From an uncultured Balneolaceae bacterium (GTDB lineage: Bacteria; Bacteroidota; Rhodothermia; Balneolales; Balneolaceae): a stretch of 11,997 bases of DNA. How positions within the stretch are numbered: the stretch's first letter is position 1; each line of letters opens with the position of its first letter. The position numbers and the translations under genes are program-made. The DNA is taken from positions 1 through 11,997 of the forward strand of contig CALJMB010000151.1 in assembly GCA_937982515.1 (NCBI GenBank), given 5' to 3'. Below, piece after piece: positions 1-7,707 of this stretch. Under the pieces are notes generated by a model, which saw only the letters and a program-made list of their open reading frames with translations, had not been told where the DNA came from and did not search any database.

Positions 1-197
1 GCGATATACTAATATCGGGCGGGTGGCGCCGTAAGGGGAGGGGCGCGGTGCTTCTGTTGCGGCCGTGCTGTCAGGTTCTGTATTCTATTATAATCACACG
101 GCCATTCCGACCGGAGGGGTATGCGGTTGGGCCCGGCCGTTTTATCAGGACACCATGGATGGGCTTTTGTACTAGATCCAATTTCCCTTATAAAGAG
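1..197. other. Left window edge, no gene recognised
   Basis: Short sequence downstream of lgt. Open frames crossing it run into the antisense of lgt and show no family motif. It has a GC-rich start and an AT-rich stretch near 80 to 100 that resembles a -10 box on both strands, but no convincing promoter spacing. I see no clear intrinsic terminator for lgt here. Confidence 0.5.
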
Positions 198-1226
198 TCA
201 CTTCTTAGCCGGAGTTGCTTCCCGCCAGTTCACTTTCTTCCATAAGAGCCAGACTCCCGCAGCGATAAGGGGTATGCTGAGCCACTGCCCCATATTGATG
301 GCCCATCCGGTGGCAAAAGCGGCCTGGTTTACTTTGGTAAACTCTAGCAGAAAGCGTCCGCCGAACAGGAGAATCAAAAAGACGCCGAATATGGATCCCT
401 CGGGTGGCTGCGCTTTATATCTTTTGTACATGATCCAGAGGATGAAAAATATGCCGATGTAAGTCAACGCTTCATAAAGCATGGTTGGATGGCGGGGGAT
501 CATATCCACCCGTGAAAAGATGACAGCCCAGGGGAGGTCAGTGGGTTCACCGATAATTTCAGAGTTAAAGAAGTTCCCGATCCGGATGAAAGCTCCCCCA
601 ATAGCAACAACGATGACCACGCGATCTGCCAGCCAGAGGAAGTTCATGCCTTTCACTCTTTTTACATAGAGGTACATGGCCAGGAGAATACCGATCGCCG
701 CACCGTGGCTGGCCAGCCCGCCGTGCCAGATGGCGATGATTTCTGCCGGATTGCGCAGGTAGTAGCCGAGGTCATAGAATATGACATGGCCCAGCCGGGC
801 TCCTATAATTGTGGCAATGAGCACATAAGTCAGTAGTAGGTCGAGCTCTTCCTGGGTGCGGCCTGCCGCCGTATACATGTTGCGCATCAGCAGGTACCCG
901 ACGATAAATGAAGAGGCGAACAGAATTCCATACCAGCGCATTTGGATAGGGCCTATCTGCTCTATAGTGGGTGATGGCAGGATTAAAAAGAGCAGTTGCC
1001 CGCCGATCAGGGCGCCGATGCCCAGGGCGACAACTTTCCAAATGTCGGGTTCTGCCGGCTCTCCTTTGCTTCCGGTGTTATCGGGCGCCAGTTTTGAGTA
1101 GCCCCAGAAGAATATTGCTACGGCCGCGACCAATCCCCAGATGGCCAGGGGAAAGGGCAGGGGTATGGCTCCCAGGTCAATAGCTGTCGGGTCTGTATCC
1201 CACACGAAATAATCAGATGATTGCAT
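198..1226 (-). CDS. lgt: Prolipoprotein diacylglyceryl transferase
   Basis: Transfers the diacylglyceryl group of phosphatidylglycerol to the lipobox cysteine of prolipoproteins in the inner membrane, the first step of lipoprotein maturation. The 342-residue product is a many-pass membrane protein. Family landmarks are in order: RWYG at 97-100 (the Tyr matching E. coli Tyr26), GARLGHVIFY at 142-151, HGGLASHG at 168-175 (His174 matching His103), RIGNFFNSEIIGEPT at 215-229 (Arg215 and Asn218 matching Arg143 and Asn146), RHPTMLYE at 245-252, and Arg291 matching Arg239. The residue matches come from memory of the E. coli enzyme. The protein is longer than the usual 260-290 residues because some 75-90 residues with two extra membrane segments precede RWYG. 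The ATG has no clear Shine-Dalgarno. cysS lies 189 bases upstream on the same strand, with a palindromic repeat between them. Confidence 0.96.
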   Translation of the reverse strand: MQSSDYFVWDTDPTAIDLGAIPLPFPLAIWGLVAAVAIFFWGYSKLAPDNTGSKGEPAEPDIWKVVALGIGALIGGQLLFLILPSPTIEQIGPIQMRWYGILFASSFIVGYLLMRNMYTAAGRTQEELDLLLTYVLIATIIGARLGHVIFYDLGYYLRNPAEIIAIWHGGLASHGAAIGILLAMYLYVKRVKGMNFLWLADRVVIVVAIGGAFIRIGNFFNSEIIGEPTDLPWAVIFSRVDMIPRHPTMLYEALTYIGIFFILWIMYKRYKAQPPEGSIFGVFLILLFGGRFLLEFTKVNQAAFATGWAINMGQWLSIPLIAAGVWLLWKKVNWREATPAKK

Positions 1227-1297
1227 AATAGAAGTTAACAGGTTTAGTAGTTGTATCCCAAAACGTTCCGCCCATCCATGATTTCGGCTCGTTGTAA

Positions 1298-1366
1298 CGC
1301 AGAGTTACACAGAGAAGAGAGCGGCTTTGTGTACCTCTGTATCCGCTCTGTGTTACTCTGTGAAGC
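1298..1366. repeat. Inverted repeat of the CAGAGTTACACAGAG family, copy 1
   Basis: The left arm (word CAGAGTTACACAGAG at 1300-1314) and the right arm (1346-1360) are inverted copies with one mismatch in 15 bases, separated by about 30 bases. It sits between lgt and cysS. The 19-base word at 1300-1318 recurs exactly, inverted, at 7806-7824, which marks it as a dispersed repeat rather than a gene-specific hairpin. Confidence 0.85.
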
Positions 1367-1415
1367 AGCCCGACAGATCTGGTATAATAACATAATTGCC
1401 GGTTTCGGCATGTAC

Positions 1416-2864
1416 CTAATTTACCCGGTAATCCGTTCTTCCGGGCCGGTCCATCAGTTCAACGCCTATTTCACCCAGGCGGTCTCTGATGGTATCGGCA
1501 AGTTCGAAGTTCTTTTGCCGCCTTGCGTTATTACGGACTTCAATCAGCAGCTGTATCAGTTCGTCTGTTTTGTCGTGGCCGGTTTTCCGGGCCTCTTCGG
1601 GCCATATACCCAACACTCCGTTTACAAACGTTTTCAGGAACCTCTGTATCTCACTGAGATTTTCCGGGACCTGGTTATCGTTGATCTGCTTTCTAATCTT
1701 ACGAAGCCATTCAAAGAGAATGGCAAGAGCCTGAGCGGTGTTAAAATCGTCATTCAGCTTCTGCTCAAGAGTGGTTTTGAACGCCTCGAGGCCGGCCGCT
1801 TTGCCCTGCCCGGGCTCAGCATCCATAATGGTTTTCAGCATATCGTGCAGGTTGTTCAGCCCGTTTTCGGCAGCAGCCAGTGCGTCTTCCGAAAAGTCGG
1901 TGGTACTGCGGTAGTGGCTTTGCAACAGGAAGAACCGGATAACCTGAGGGCTCCATGCACGGCTGAGCAATTTATGGTCTCCCCTGAAAAACTCATCCAG
2001 CGAAATGGCATTGCCCAGCGATTTACCCATCTTCTGGCCTTCCAGGGTAACCATGTTATTATGCATCCAGTAATTGGCAAAAGGTTCATTGTAAGCGCCT
2101 TCGCTCTGGGCTATTTCGCACTCGTGGTGGGGGAACTGGTTGTCGAGCCCGCCGCCGTGAATATCAAAATGGGGGCCCAGGTATTTGGTAGACATGGCCG
2201 AACATTCGATGTGCCAGCCGGGATAGCCGACCCCCCAGGGCGAGGGCCATTTCATGATGTGTCCGTCATCGGCACGTTTCCAGAGCGCGAAATCTTCGGG
2301 AGAGCGCTTGTCGCTCGCCGTTTCTATGCGTGTTCCGCTCTCCATATCTTCTATGGAACGCCCGCTCAGTTTGCCGTAATTTTCATCGGAGGATACATCA
2401 AAATAGACATTGCCGTTTACTTCGTAGGCCTTGCCGTTTTTCAGCAGCTTTTTAATCATCTCGATCTGCTCGATGATATGCCCTGTAGCGCGGGGTGAGA
2501 TATCCGGCCTCTTTACTCCCAGTTTATCCATGTCGCGGAAGTAGTTATAGGTGTATTTTTCGGCTACTTCCATCGGTTCCAGCCGTTCAGCCCGGGCCTG
2601 TTTTACCAGCTTGTCTTCCCCCTCGTCGGCATCGTCGGTCAGATGGCCGACGTCGGTTATGTTTTGAACGTAGCGCACACGATAGCCGAGATAGCGCAGA
2701 TATCTGGTGACGACATCAAAAGAGACGTAACTCTTGGCGTGGCCCAAATGGGGATCTCCGTAGACGGTAGGGCCACAAACATATATGCCGACAAATCCTT
2801 CATGAATAGGCTTGAATTGTTCTTTCTTACGCGTCAGCGTGTTATAAATATGTAGCTCGTCCAT
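1416..2864 (-). CDS. cysS: Cysteinyl-tRNA synthetase
   Basis: Class I aminoacyl-tRNA synthetase that charges tRNA-Cys in the cytoplasm. At 482 residues it has normal full length. It shows the CysRS opening YVCGPTVYGDPHLGHAKSY (28-46), which contains zinc ligand Cys30 and the HIGH signature as HLGH at 39-42. Next come GWHIECSAMS (216-225, zinc ligand Cys221) and GLDNQFPHHECE (239-250, with His246/247 and Glu250 completing the zinc site). The KMSKS loop is KMGKS at 278-282. The C-terminal part (about 330-482) is the helical DALR-type and anticodon-binding region. The ATG has no Shine-Dalgarno; a possible promoter lies about 95-105 bases upstream. It lies between asmA (434 bases upstream) and lgt, all on the same strand but widely spaced, so co-transcription is uncertain. 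Confidence 0.98.
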   Translation of the reverse strand: MDELHIYNTLTRKKEQFKPIHEGFVGIYVCGPTVYGDPHLGHAKSYVSFDVVTRYLRYLGYRVRYVQNITDVGHLTDDADEGEDKLVKQARAERLEPMEVAEKYTYNYFRDMDKLGVKRPDISPRATGHIIEQIEMIKKLLKNGKAYEVNGNVYFDVSSDENYGKLSGRSIEDMESGTRIETASDKRSPEDFALWKRADDGHIMKWPSPWGVGYPGWHIECSAMSTKYLGPHFDIHGGGLDNQFPHHECEIAQSEGAYNEPFANYWMHNNMVTLEGQKMGKSLGNAISLDEFFRGDHKLLSRAWSPQVIRFFLLQSHYRSTTDFSEDALAAAENGLNNLHDMLKTIMDAEPGQGKAAGLEAFKTTLEQKLNDDFNTAQALAILFEWLRKIRKQINDNQVPENLSEIQRFLKTFVNGVLGIWPEEARKTGHDKTDELIQLLIEVRNNARRQKNFELADTIRDRLGEIGVELMDRPGRTDYRVN

Positions 2865-2960
2865 TAATATTTTGGCTGTTGCAGTTACTGTTCATAGGGT
2901 ACTATGCACGCCGGCGGAATTTGATCGCCGTATCAGTATAAGAAGGCTCTCCGGTTTGTA

Positions 2961-2968
2961 CAAAACTA
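2961..2968 (-). promoter_or_regulatory. Possible Bacteroidota-type -7 box for cysS
   Basis: On the minus strand this reads TAGTTTTG, an exact match to the TAnnTTTG -7 consensus of Bacteroidota. A TTG lies 23 bases further upstream as a possible -33 element, slightly further than usual. It would give a leader of roughly 90 bases. A short hairpin, CATAG-GGTA-CTATG, lies within that leader at 2893-2906. The call rests on an 8-base match only. Confidence 0.3.
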
Positions 2969-3034
2969 CTTAAGATTCTGCTGCCGTAATGCAACAGAGC
3001 AAGCCTTAATGCCTCTTCGCCTAACGGCGCCCAA

Positions 3035-3073
3035 TATCACCCTGGCAGGGTTCCGAACCCTGTCAGGGTGATA
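3035..3073. repeat. Long palindrome, CACCCTG...CAGGGTG type
   Basis: The arms are TATCACCCTGGCAGGGTT (3035-3052) and its inverted copy (3056-3073), with a 3-base loop CCG. Seventeen of 18 positions pair, and the exception would be a G-U pair in RNA transcribed from the + strand. There is no following T tract, so it is not a standard intrinsic terminator. I believe similar palindromes are dispersed in many bacterial genomes, but this window holds only one copy. Confidence 0.85.
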
Positions 3074-3226
3074 CGGGAGGCGTCTTGTAAAAGGGAGAGA
3101 AAGGCCTGAACCTAAAGAGATTTTGGTGCCTGGGCCATAACCATCATGTGTAATATACCCATATCAGGCGCACTATACGCCGCGAAAGATACAGGATACA
3201 GGGAACAGTTGACAGTTATAACTGGC

Positions 3227-3294
3227 TATGAGTCACGAGTCGTGAGTCTTGGGCCGATTTTATCTCATGACTCATGACCAAAGACTCAAGACCA
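3227..3294. repeat. Cluster of GAGTC/GACTC inverted words
   Basis: The left block (3227-3252) has three GAGTC words including the near-palindrome CACGA-G-TCGTG. The right block (3262-3294) has the complement, with TCATGA-C-TCATGA and two more GACTC words. The two blocks are imperfect inverted copies whose words are in a permuted order. The cluster ends 4 bases from the asmA stop codon. Confidence 0.7.
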
Positions 3295-3298
3295 GGCA

Positions 3299-6200
3299 CT
3301 AATTATCTCTTCCGAACAGGTTCTTTAAGGCGTCCTGGGCTCTGTCTTTCAGATAGTTCTGAACGATAGGCCTGATCACATCCTGGTCGGGTTGGATTCC
3401 GGGGTTGTTTAACGTCCCTCTGACGTGCAGCGGCACCACCAGGGTGCCATTTTGTTGGGTCAGGGCATCTGCGGCCTGCTTGGTTATCACAGAAGCTATA
3501 GCGCTTTTATACCGGCCGGGCAGGTACGCTTTTACCTTGTAATCTATGGTTTCGTCAACCAAATGCTGGGTTCCGTCCAGTTCCACGCCGATATCGCCGC
3601 TGGTCAGCCTCAGGTCTTTGAGAGTGAGAACTCTGTCGTCTACCGTAAATGTGCTCTCCCACTGATCCAGTACCGCGTTTCGCAACTCTCCGGCTTTAAA
3701 CAGATCGGCCAGTTTGTTCTGCAACGGGTGGCCGCTGAGGCGCGACTTGGTCATGCCAAAATTGCCCTTCATCTCGGTAGTCTTTAACAATGGGTTCAGG
3801 TATACATCCAGCTCGGAGTAGTAGCTCAGGTCGGTACTGAACGCTCCGGATACATGCTCATGGAAGTTGCTCTTTTCACCCAGAACCTGAAACTCTTTGA
3901 AGAAGGCTTCTGACTGCAGATTAGCCAGCGAACCCTTAAAGGTGATGATGGTATGATCGGGTTGGGGGACATCCCAGGTGAATGAGCCGGAAGCTTTGCC
4001 TCCGAACAGTTCTATGCCGGCCTGATCAAGCCGTATTTGTCCGGGGGTGGTACTGGCTTTGGCTTTCAGATTATGCATGGTAACACCGGTGACTACCATC
4101 TTGCCGACAGAAGCCGTAACCGAGCTGGTCAGGTCGGGCAGGTGGATAGGTACCGGGTCGGAAGAAGATTCTTCTTCCCAATCGATCAGCTCATCGACGT
4201 TCAGGAAATCGCTGTGGTAGGATCCGGTGAGGTGGGGAGTTGCTTTTCTGTGCTCAGGAGCTTTTAAGTACTCCATATAATCATTGAGGGAGCCATTTAG
4301 CTCAATATCGGAAGAGCCGAGTTTAAAGCTCAGAGACGTCAGTGATACGGAAGAAGGAGTTAAGGCAAGCTCGCCGTTCAGATCGTGTACGGGCTGTACC
4401 AGAGAGTCTCCGCGTATATTCACTCCGCTGACTTTAAGGCGCCCATTGAAGGCCATACGTTCAGGGCTGTTAAGCGGGCCCCGGGCTCTGAAGTTGAGAT
4501 CGGCGTTCCCCGTCAGCTGAGCTATGGCCGGTTTAAGATCGTAGTAATTGGTAATCTCGTTCAGCCTGGCAGATCCTTCCAGCTTAAGGTCGACGGTTCT
4601 GTTTTCGCTCAGGTAATCGGTGATATGGCCGGAGGCTTTCAGGTTATTGTCGCCGGTTACAAAGCTGGCATCTGTAATAGTTAACACATGGCCATTCAGC
4701 TCAGACTTCAGGGTGATATCGCGAAACGGTTTATCGAACCCTTTGTAGTCGATCAGTCCGTTACTCAGGGTAATAACCCCGTTTTGCACCGAATGTTCGA
4801 TCTCGGCGGCTTTTCCTTTCAGCGTTGCCCTGGCGGTAAGCAGGCCGCTCATCTGCAGTGTATCTTCGCTGATGGGATAAAAATCTTTTATGGTTGCGAG
4901 GTCAAACCGGAGATTGGCGTTGAGATCGACCGAACGGCTGTCTTCTTTCAGGGGATTGGCAACCATGCCTTTCATTGAAAACGTATTATCGGAAGCCTCC
5001 AGGCTAACATTCCTGACTATGACAACATCCTGATTAGCATCGGCATTGATATTGATGTTCTCTATGGGGCGGGGCACATCTTCATATTTCAGTACGCCCT
5101 CTTCCAGCCGGAGGGTGGTATTAAAGGTTGCCTGTTCCGGTATGCTGCGGTTCCCGTCTGCCTGCGCCCCGACATCCAGCCGCCCGCTCATGCTTTCGAT
5201 GCCAAGCGACTGAAGATCGTAAAAGCTGCTGACGGTGGCGAGATCCACATTGCTGTTTAAGGTGAAGGAAAATGCCCCGTCTTCGTCCAGAGGGCGCTCG
5301 AGCTGTCCGGCAGCTGTAAGGTTGTTAGAACCGGCGCGGGCGTCCAGCCGGCTGATTATCAACCGCTCATTCGATGCTTCGGCAGAAAAATAGATATCTT
5401 CTATAGGCTCCGGCAATTCGGGGTTTTTAACATATCCCTTCTCAACAGCGATTGTTGCCTGAAAGGCCGGCAGCTCGTCACCGCCCAGAATGCCGTTAAG
5501 GGATCCGTTAATATCCAGGGAGCCGCGGGTTTCCAGGCCCTCGGTATACTGCTCGTATTCAATGGGAACCAGCCGCAACAGCTCTCCAAAGTTGTCGGAT
5601 GTAGAGTTAAAGCTGAGGTCGGCGAAGAGAGACGAACTCCAGTTATTGATACTTCCCGACAAATTGAGCGCCAGCCCGCGGATGGAGAGCGTTCCTGTTT
5701 GCAGGTTGATAATTTCATTGTCCAGATCGACGGTAGATTCTTCTGAAAGGCTCATGGGGAGATCGCTGACGTAGCGGTTGCCGCCAACCGAGACATATAA
5801 TCCACCCAGTTCGATATCAACCGTGCTTTCGATCAGGTCGGCATACCGGAGTGAAATACCGGCGTTAAAGTCATTAAGCCGGATATCCGTATCTGAGGTG
5901 TGGTCCCTGTAACCAAAGCGCCCGTTGGTTATCTCAAAATAGGGTATGCTGACGGCATATCCCTCCGTAGTGTCGGCATCGGCCTCTTCAGAAATCAGGA
6001 AATCCACATTGGAACTGCCATCTTCGTAGATTGTATATATAAACCGGGGCCGGTCCAGCTGAATTTCAGAAATGCTTATTTCGTCGCCAAACAGCGAGGA
6101 GAGCTTCACGCCCACCACCAGCTTGTCCAGAGTGAGCAGGGTGTCGCTGTCATTCTCATCGAGGATGCTCAGTTTATGCACATTCAGGCCGGGGCGTGGA

Positions 6201-6379
6201 AACGTGCTGAGGAAGGTGACAGACATGGATTCGACGTGAACCGGCCGGCCAACAGCCTGGTTCACATACGGCATAACCGTACTTTTGAGCCGCTCGTTTG
6301 TAAAGTAGAGGTTTAGGCCAACGAAAATCACAATCAAAAGCGCGAAGAGTGCGCCTATGATTTTCAGAAGAGTTTTCAT
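3299..6379 (-). CDS. AsmA-family envelope protein with four internal repeats
   Basis: A 1026-residue protein anchored by an N-terminal membrane helix (about 5-25), with the rest predicted outside the cytoplasmic membrane. The opening after the helix (VGRPVHVESMSVTFLSTFPRP, 43-63) and the C-terminal third (GKMVVTGVTMHNLKAKAS near 759-776, ending with PGRYKSAIASVI and a P-D-Q-D...VQNYL tail) fit the AsmA family, known for envelope-spanning beta-groove proteins that affect outer-membrane lipids. Residues about 286-735 form four repeats of 105-115 residues. Each has a G-x-L-D/T-like start, a P-x-x-D/N-I motif (for example PIEDI, PIENI, PFRDI, PVHDL), a D/S-N-x-L/F/I-x-x-x-G motif, and, in the first three, an ending F/Y-Y-D/P. 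ATG chosen because it opens directly into the membrane helix; no Shine-Dalgarno. It is divergent from pcm. The exact lipid cargo cannot be told. Confidence 0.87.
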   Translation of the reverse strand: MKTLLKIIGALFALLIVIFVGLNLYFTNERLKSTVMPYVNQAVGRPVHVESMSVTFLSTFPRPGLNVHKLSILDENDSDTLLTLDKLVVGVKLSSLFGDEISISEIQLDRPRFIYTIYEDGSSNVDFLISEEADADTTEGYAVSIPYFEITNGRFGYRDHTSDTDIRLNDFNAGISLRYADLIESTVDIELGGLYVSVGGNRYVSDLPMSLSEESTVDLDNEIINLQTGTLSIRGLALNLSGSINNWSSSLFADLSFNSTSDNFGELLRLVPIEYEQYTEGLETRGSLDINGSLNGILGGDELPAFQATIAVEKGYVKNPELPEPIEDIYFSAEASNERLIISRLDARAGSNNLTAAGQLERPLDEDGAFSFTLNSNVDLATVSSFYDLQSLGIESMSGRLDVGAQADGNRSIPEQATFNTTLRLEEGVLKYEDVPRPIENININADANQDVVIVRNVSLEASDNTFSMKGMVANPLKEDSRSVDLNANLRFDLATIKDFYPISEDTLQMSGLLTARATLKGKAAEIEHSVQNGVITLSNGLIDYKGFDKPFRDITLKSELNGHVLTITDASFVTGDNNLKASGHITDYLSENRTVDLKLEGSARLNEITNYYDLKPAIAQLTGNADLNFRARGPLNSPERMAFNGRLKVSGVNIRGDSLVQPVHDLNGELALTPSSVSLTSLSFKLGSSDIELNGSLNDYMEYLKAPEHRKATPHLTGSYHSDFLNVDELIDWEEESSSDPVPIHLPDLTSSVTASVGKMVVTGVTMHNLKAKASTTPGQIRLDQAGIELFGGKASGSFTWDVPQPDHTIITFKGSLANLQSEAFFKEFQVLGEKSNFHEHVSGAFSTDLSYYSELDVYLNPLLKTTEMKGNFGMTKSRLSGHPLQNKLADLFKAGELRNAVLDQWESTFTVDDRVLTLKDLRLTSGDIGVELDGTQHLVDETIDYKVKAYLPGRYKSAIASVITKQAADALTQQNGTLVVPLHVRGTLNNPGIQPDQDVIRPIVQNYLKDRAQDALKNLFGRDN

Positions 6380-6404
6380 AAAAATGTAGTTGGTTATCTA
6401 TGGG

Positions 6405-6421
6405 TGTAAGGGCTGCTTACA
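6405..6421. repeat. Hairpin upstream of asmA
   Basis: Perfect 6-base arms TGTAAG and CTTACA with a 5-base loop GGCTG, 26 bases upstream of the asmA ATG, followed by a further TGTAA. It could be an operator or a leader hairpin; nothing in the window names a regulator. Confidence 0.4.
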
Positions 6422-6472
6422 TCCTGTAAAACCAATGTTAAATTGTTATGAGTTTAATATAAAGGCAAAGGC

Positions 6473-6506
6473 GCCTGAGAGGCCCTCCATAAAAGGGGAT
6501 TCAGGC
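6473..6506. repeat. Interrupted stem-loop in the asmA-pcm gap
   Basis: Outer arms GCCTGA (6473-6478) and TCAGGC (6501-6506) pair perfectly. Inner arms CCCT (6483-6486) and AGGG (6494-6497) can extend the stem around a 7-base loop. Confidence 0.45.
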
Positions 6507-6550
6507 CATCATTATAAATCGCAGCGGCACGAAGCGTTCACCGGCAGCGT

Positions 6551-6566
6551 TCCGCCTTCCGGCGGA
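6551..6566. repeat. GC-rich tetraloop hairpin
   Basis: Six perfect base pairs, TCCGCC with GGCGGA, around the loop TTCC. No T tract follows, so it is a weak candidate for a terminator. Confidence 0.5.
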
Positions 6567-7029
6567 GACTCCTCATTGCCTTTTCAGAGTATGTAACCAG
6601 GGCGCGTTGCATGTCAACACACCTTGGTATCCACGCAAATTTACTCATAATACCCACACTAAGAAATAATATCCAATTTATTGCTTCAGGTTCCTTATGT
6701 TCTTAGTTATCACCAGGGCGTAGTATCATTCAGCCTGAAAATGTAAATTTGAGGATGATTCACAGAGCGCGTGGCGAAAAGGGCATAGCGTTCTCGGGAT
6801 TCACGCCCTGCACCCTAAGTGACACGTTTAGGGGGTTGAAAAGGGCCTCTTTGTATACGCCTGAAAGGATCGGTCATACAGCCCTTGGCCACACCTGCAT
6901 GATGGGTGAGCGCTATGATCCTGATCTCGCAGAGCGCCGGTGGCTTACAGGTTCCTGCAAGCGTCAGAGTGGTTAATCCCCAAGCGCATCATTAACCTTA
7001 AGTTCATTAGAAGCTAGCAACAAGATAAT

Positions 7030-7707
7030 ATGTTAAACCGGGGAACCAGACATAATGACTTGAAATTCAGGCAACGCCGTAAGCGGCTGGTTGAGATTTT
7101 GCGTGAAAAGGGCATAAAAGACGAACGGGTACTGGAGGCCTTCGGTATCGTTCCCCGACACCAGTTTATCGACACCGCGCTCGAAGACAAAGCTTATAAA
7201 GATACGGCGCTGCCCATTGGCAAGGAGCAAACCATTTCCCAGCCTTACACGGTAGCCCGCCAGACAGAATTACTGGAAGTGATGCCCGGCGAGCGGGTTC
7301 TTGAAATAGGTACCGGATCGGGCTATCAGGCAGCTATCCTGTGCGAGCTGGGGACAAAAGTATACAGCGTTGAACGGCACCGTGAATTGTATGAGCGGGC
7401 CAGAACTGTTTTGAGAGAACTGGGATACTATGTGAACCTCAAGCTTGGGGACGGGACGCTTGGCTGGTCGGCTTACGCGCCATACGATGCCATCGTGGTA
7501 ACCGCGGGCGCGCCGGTGATACCGGATGATCTGGTAGATCAGCTTAACGTGAACGGACGGCTGGTGGTGCCGGTCGGAGATGCCGATAAGCAGGTGATGG
7601 TGCGAATCATTAAAATACGTGAGGGTGAGTTCGAAGAGGAGGAATTCAGAGATTTTAAGTTTGTGCCTCTGATCGGCCAAAAAGGCTGGAGCGAGGGGGA
7701 AGGGTGA
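7030..7707 (+). CDS. pcm: Protein-L-isoaspartate O-methyltransferase
   Basis: Methylates abnormal L-isoaspartyl residues of aged proteins with S-adenosylmethionine so they can revert to normal aspartate. The 225 residues match the family's usual size. VPRHQFI (41-47) and the substrate-side motif QTISQPY (67-73, with the conserved Ser70) precede the methyltransferase fold. Motif I is VLEIGTGSGYQ (90-100), with acidic Glu115 at the end of the next strand, then GDG (140-142) and YDAIVVTAGAP (152-162, motif II). GRLVVPVG follows at 176-183. The ATG is placed by normal family length; no Shine-Dalgarno is present. It stands alone on the + strand, divergent from asmA and followed by a repeat-rich gap before the DUF368 gene. 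Confidence 0.97.
   Translation: MLNRGTRHNDLKFRQRRKRLVEILREKGIKDERVLEAFGIVPRHQFIDTALEDKAYKDTALPIGKEQTISQPYTVARQTELLEVMPGERVLEIGTGSGYQAAILCELGTKVYSVERHRELYERARTVLRELGYYVNLKLGDGTLGWSAYAPYDAIVVTAGAPVIPDDLVDQLNVNGRLVVPVGDADKQVMVRIIKIREGEFEEEEFRDFKFVPLIGQKGWSEGEG

Larger units (their letters stand above)
2865..3298. other. Gap between asmA and cysS: repeats, no gene
   Basis: This 434-base stretch has no credible coding frame. It holds the possible cysS promoter, a strong 18-base-arm palindrome (3035-3073), a 12-base perfect palindrome CAGTTATAACTG (3213-3224) next to repeated ACAG words, and a cluster of GAGTC/GACTC words ending just before the asmA stop codon. Confidence 0.8.
6380..7029. other. 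650-base gap between asmA and pcm with hairpins, unassigned
   Basis: This divergent region must hold the promoters of asmA and pcm. It contains hairpin TGTAAG-GGCTG-CTTACA (6405-6421) close to the asmA start, an interrupted stem GCCTGA...TCAGGC (6473-6506), a tight GC hairpin TCCGCC-TTCC-GGCGGA (6551-6566), then AT-rich DNA and a GC-rich block at about 6765-6970. Within that block CCCTAA-GTGACACGT-TTAGGG (6813-6833) forms an inverted repeat. Two short open frames (68 and 75 codons) cross the region but resemble no family known to me. Confidence 0.6.

Noticed and set aside
1251..2498. 415-codon open frame on the + strand
   Set aside because: It lies almost wholly antisense to cysS, which has all CysRS motifs. 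The first part is repeat sequence and the peptide shows no family pattern; it is a shadow of codon use in cysS.
5900..6316. 138-codon + strand frame within asmA
   Set aside because: Antisense to the N-terminal part of the AsmA-like gene, no recognisable motif.
6390..6596. 68-codon frame upstream of asmA
   Set aside because: Crosses two hairpins, has no ribosome-binding context or family resemblance; kept only as part of the unassigned gap.
7270..7680. 136-codon minus-strand frame over pcm
   Set aside because: Antisense to the methyltransferase motifs of pcm; composition is that of a shadow frame.
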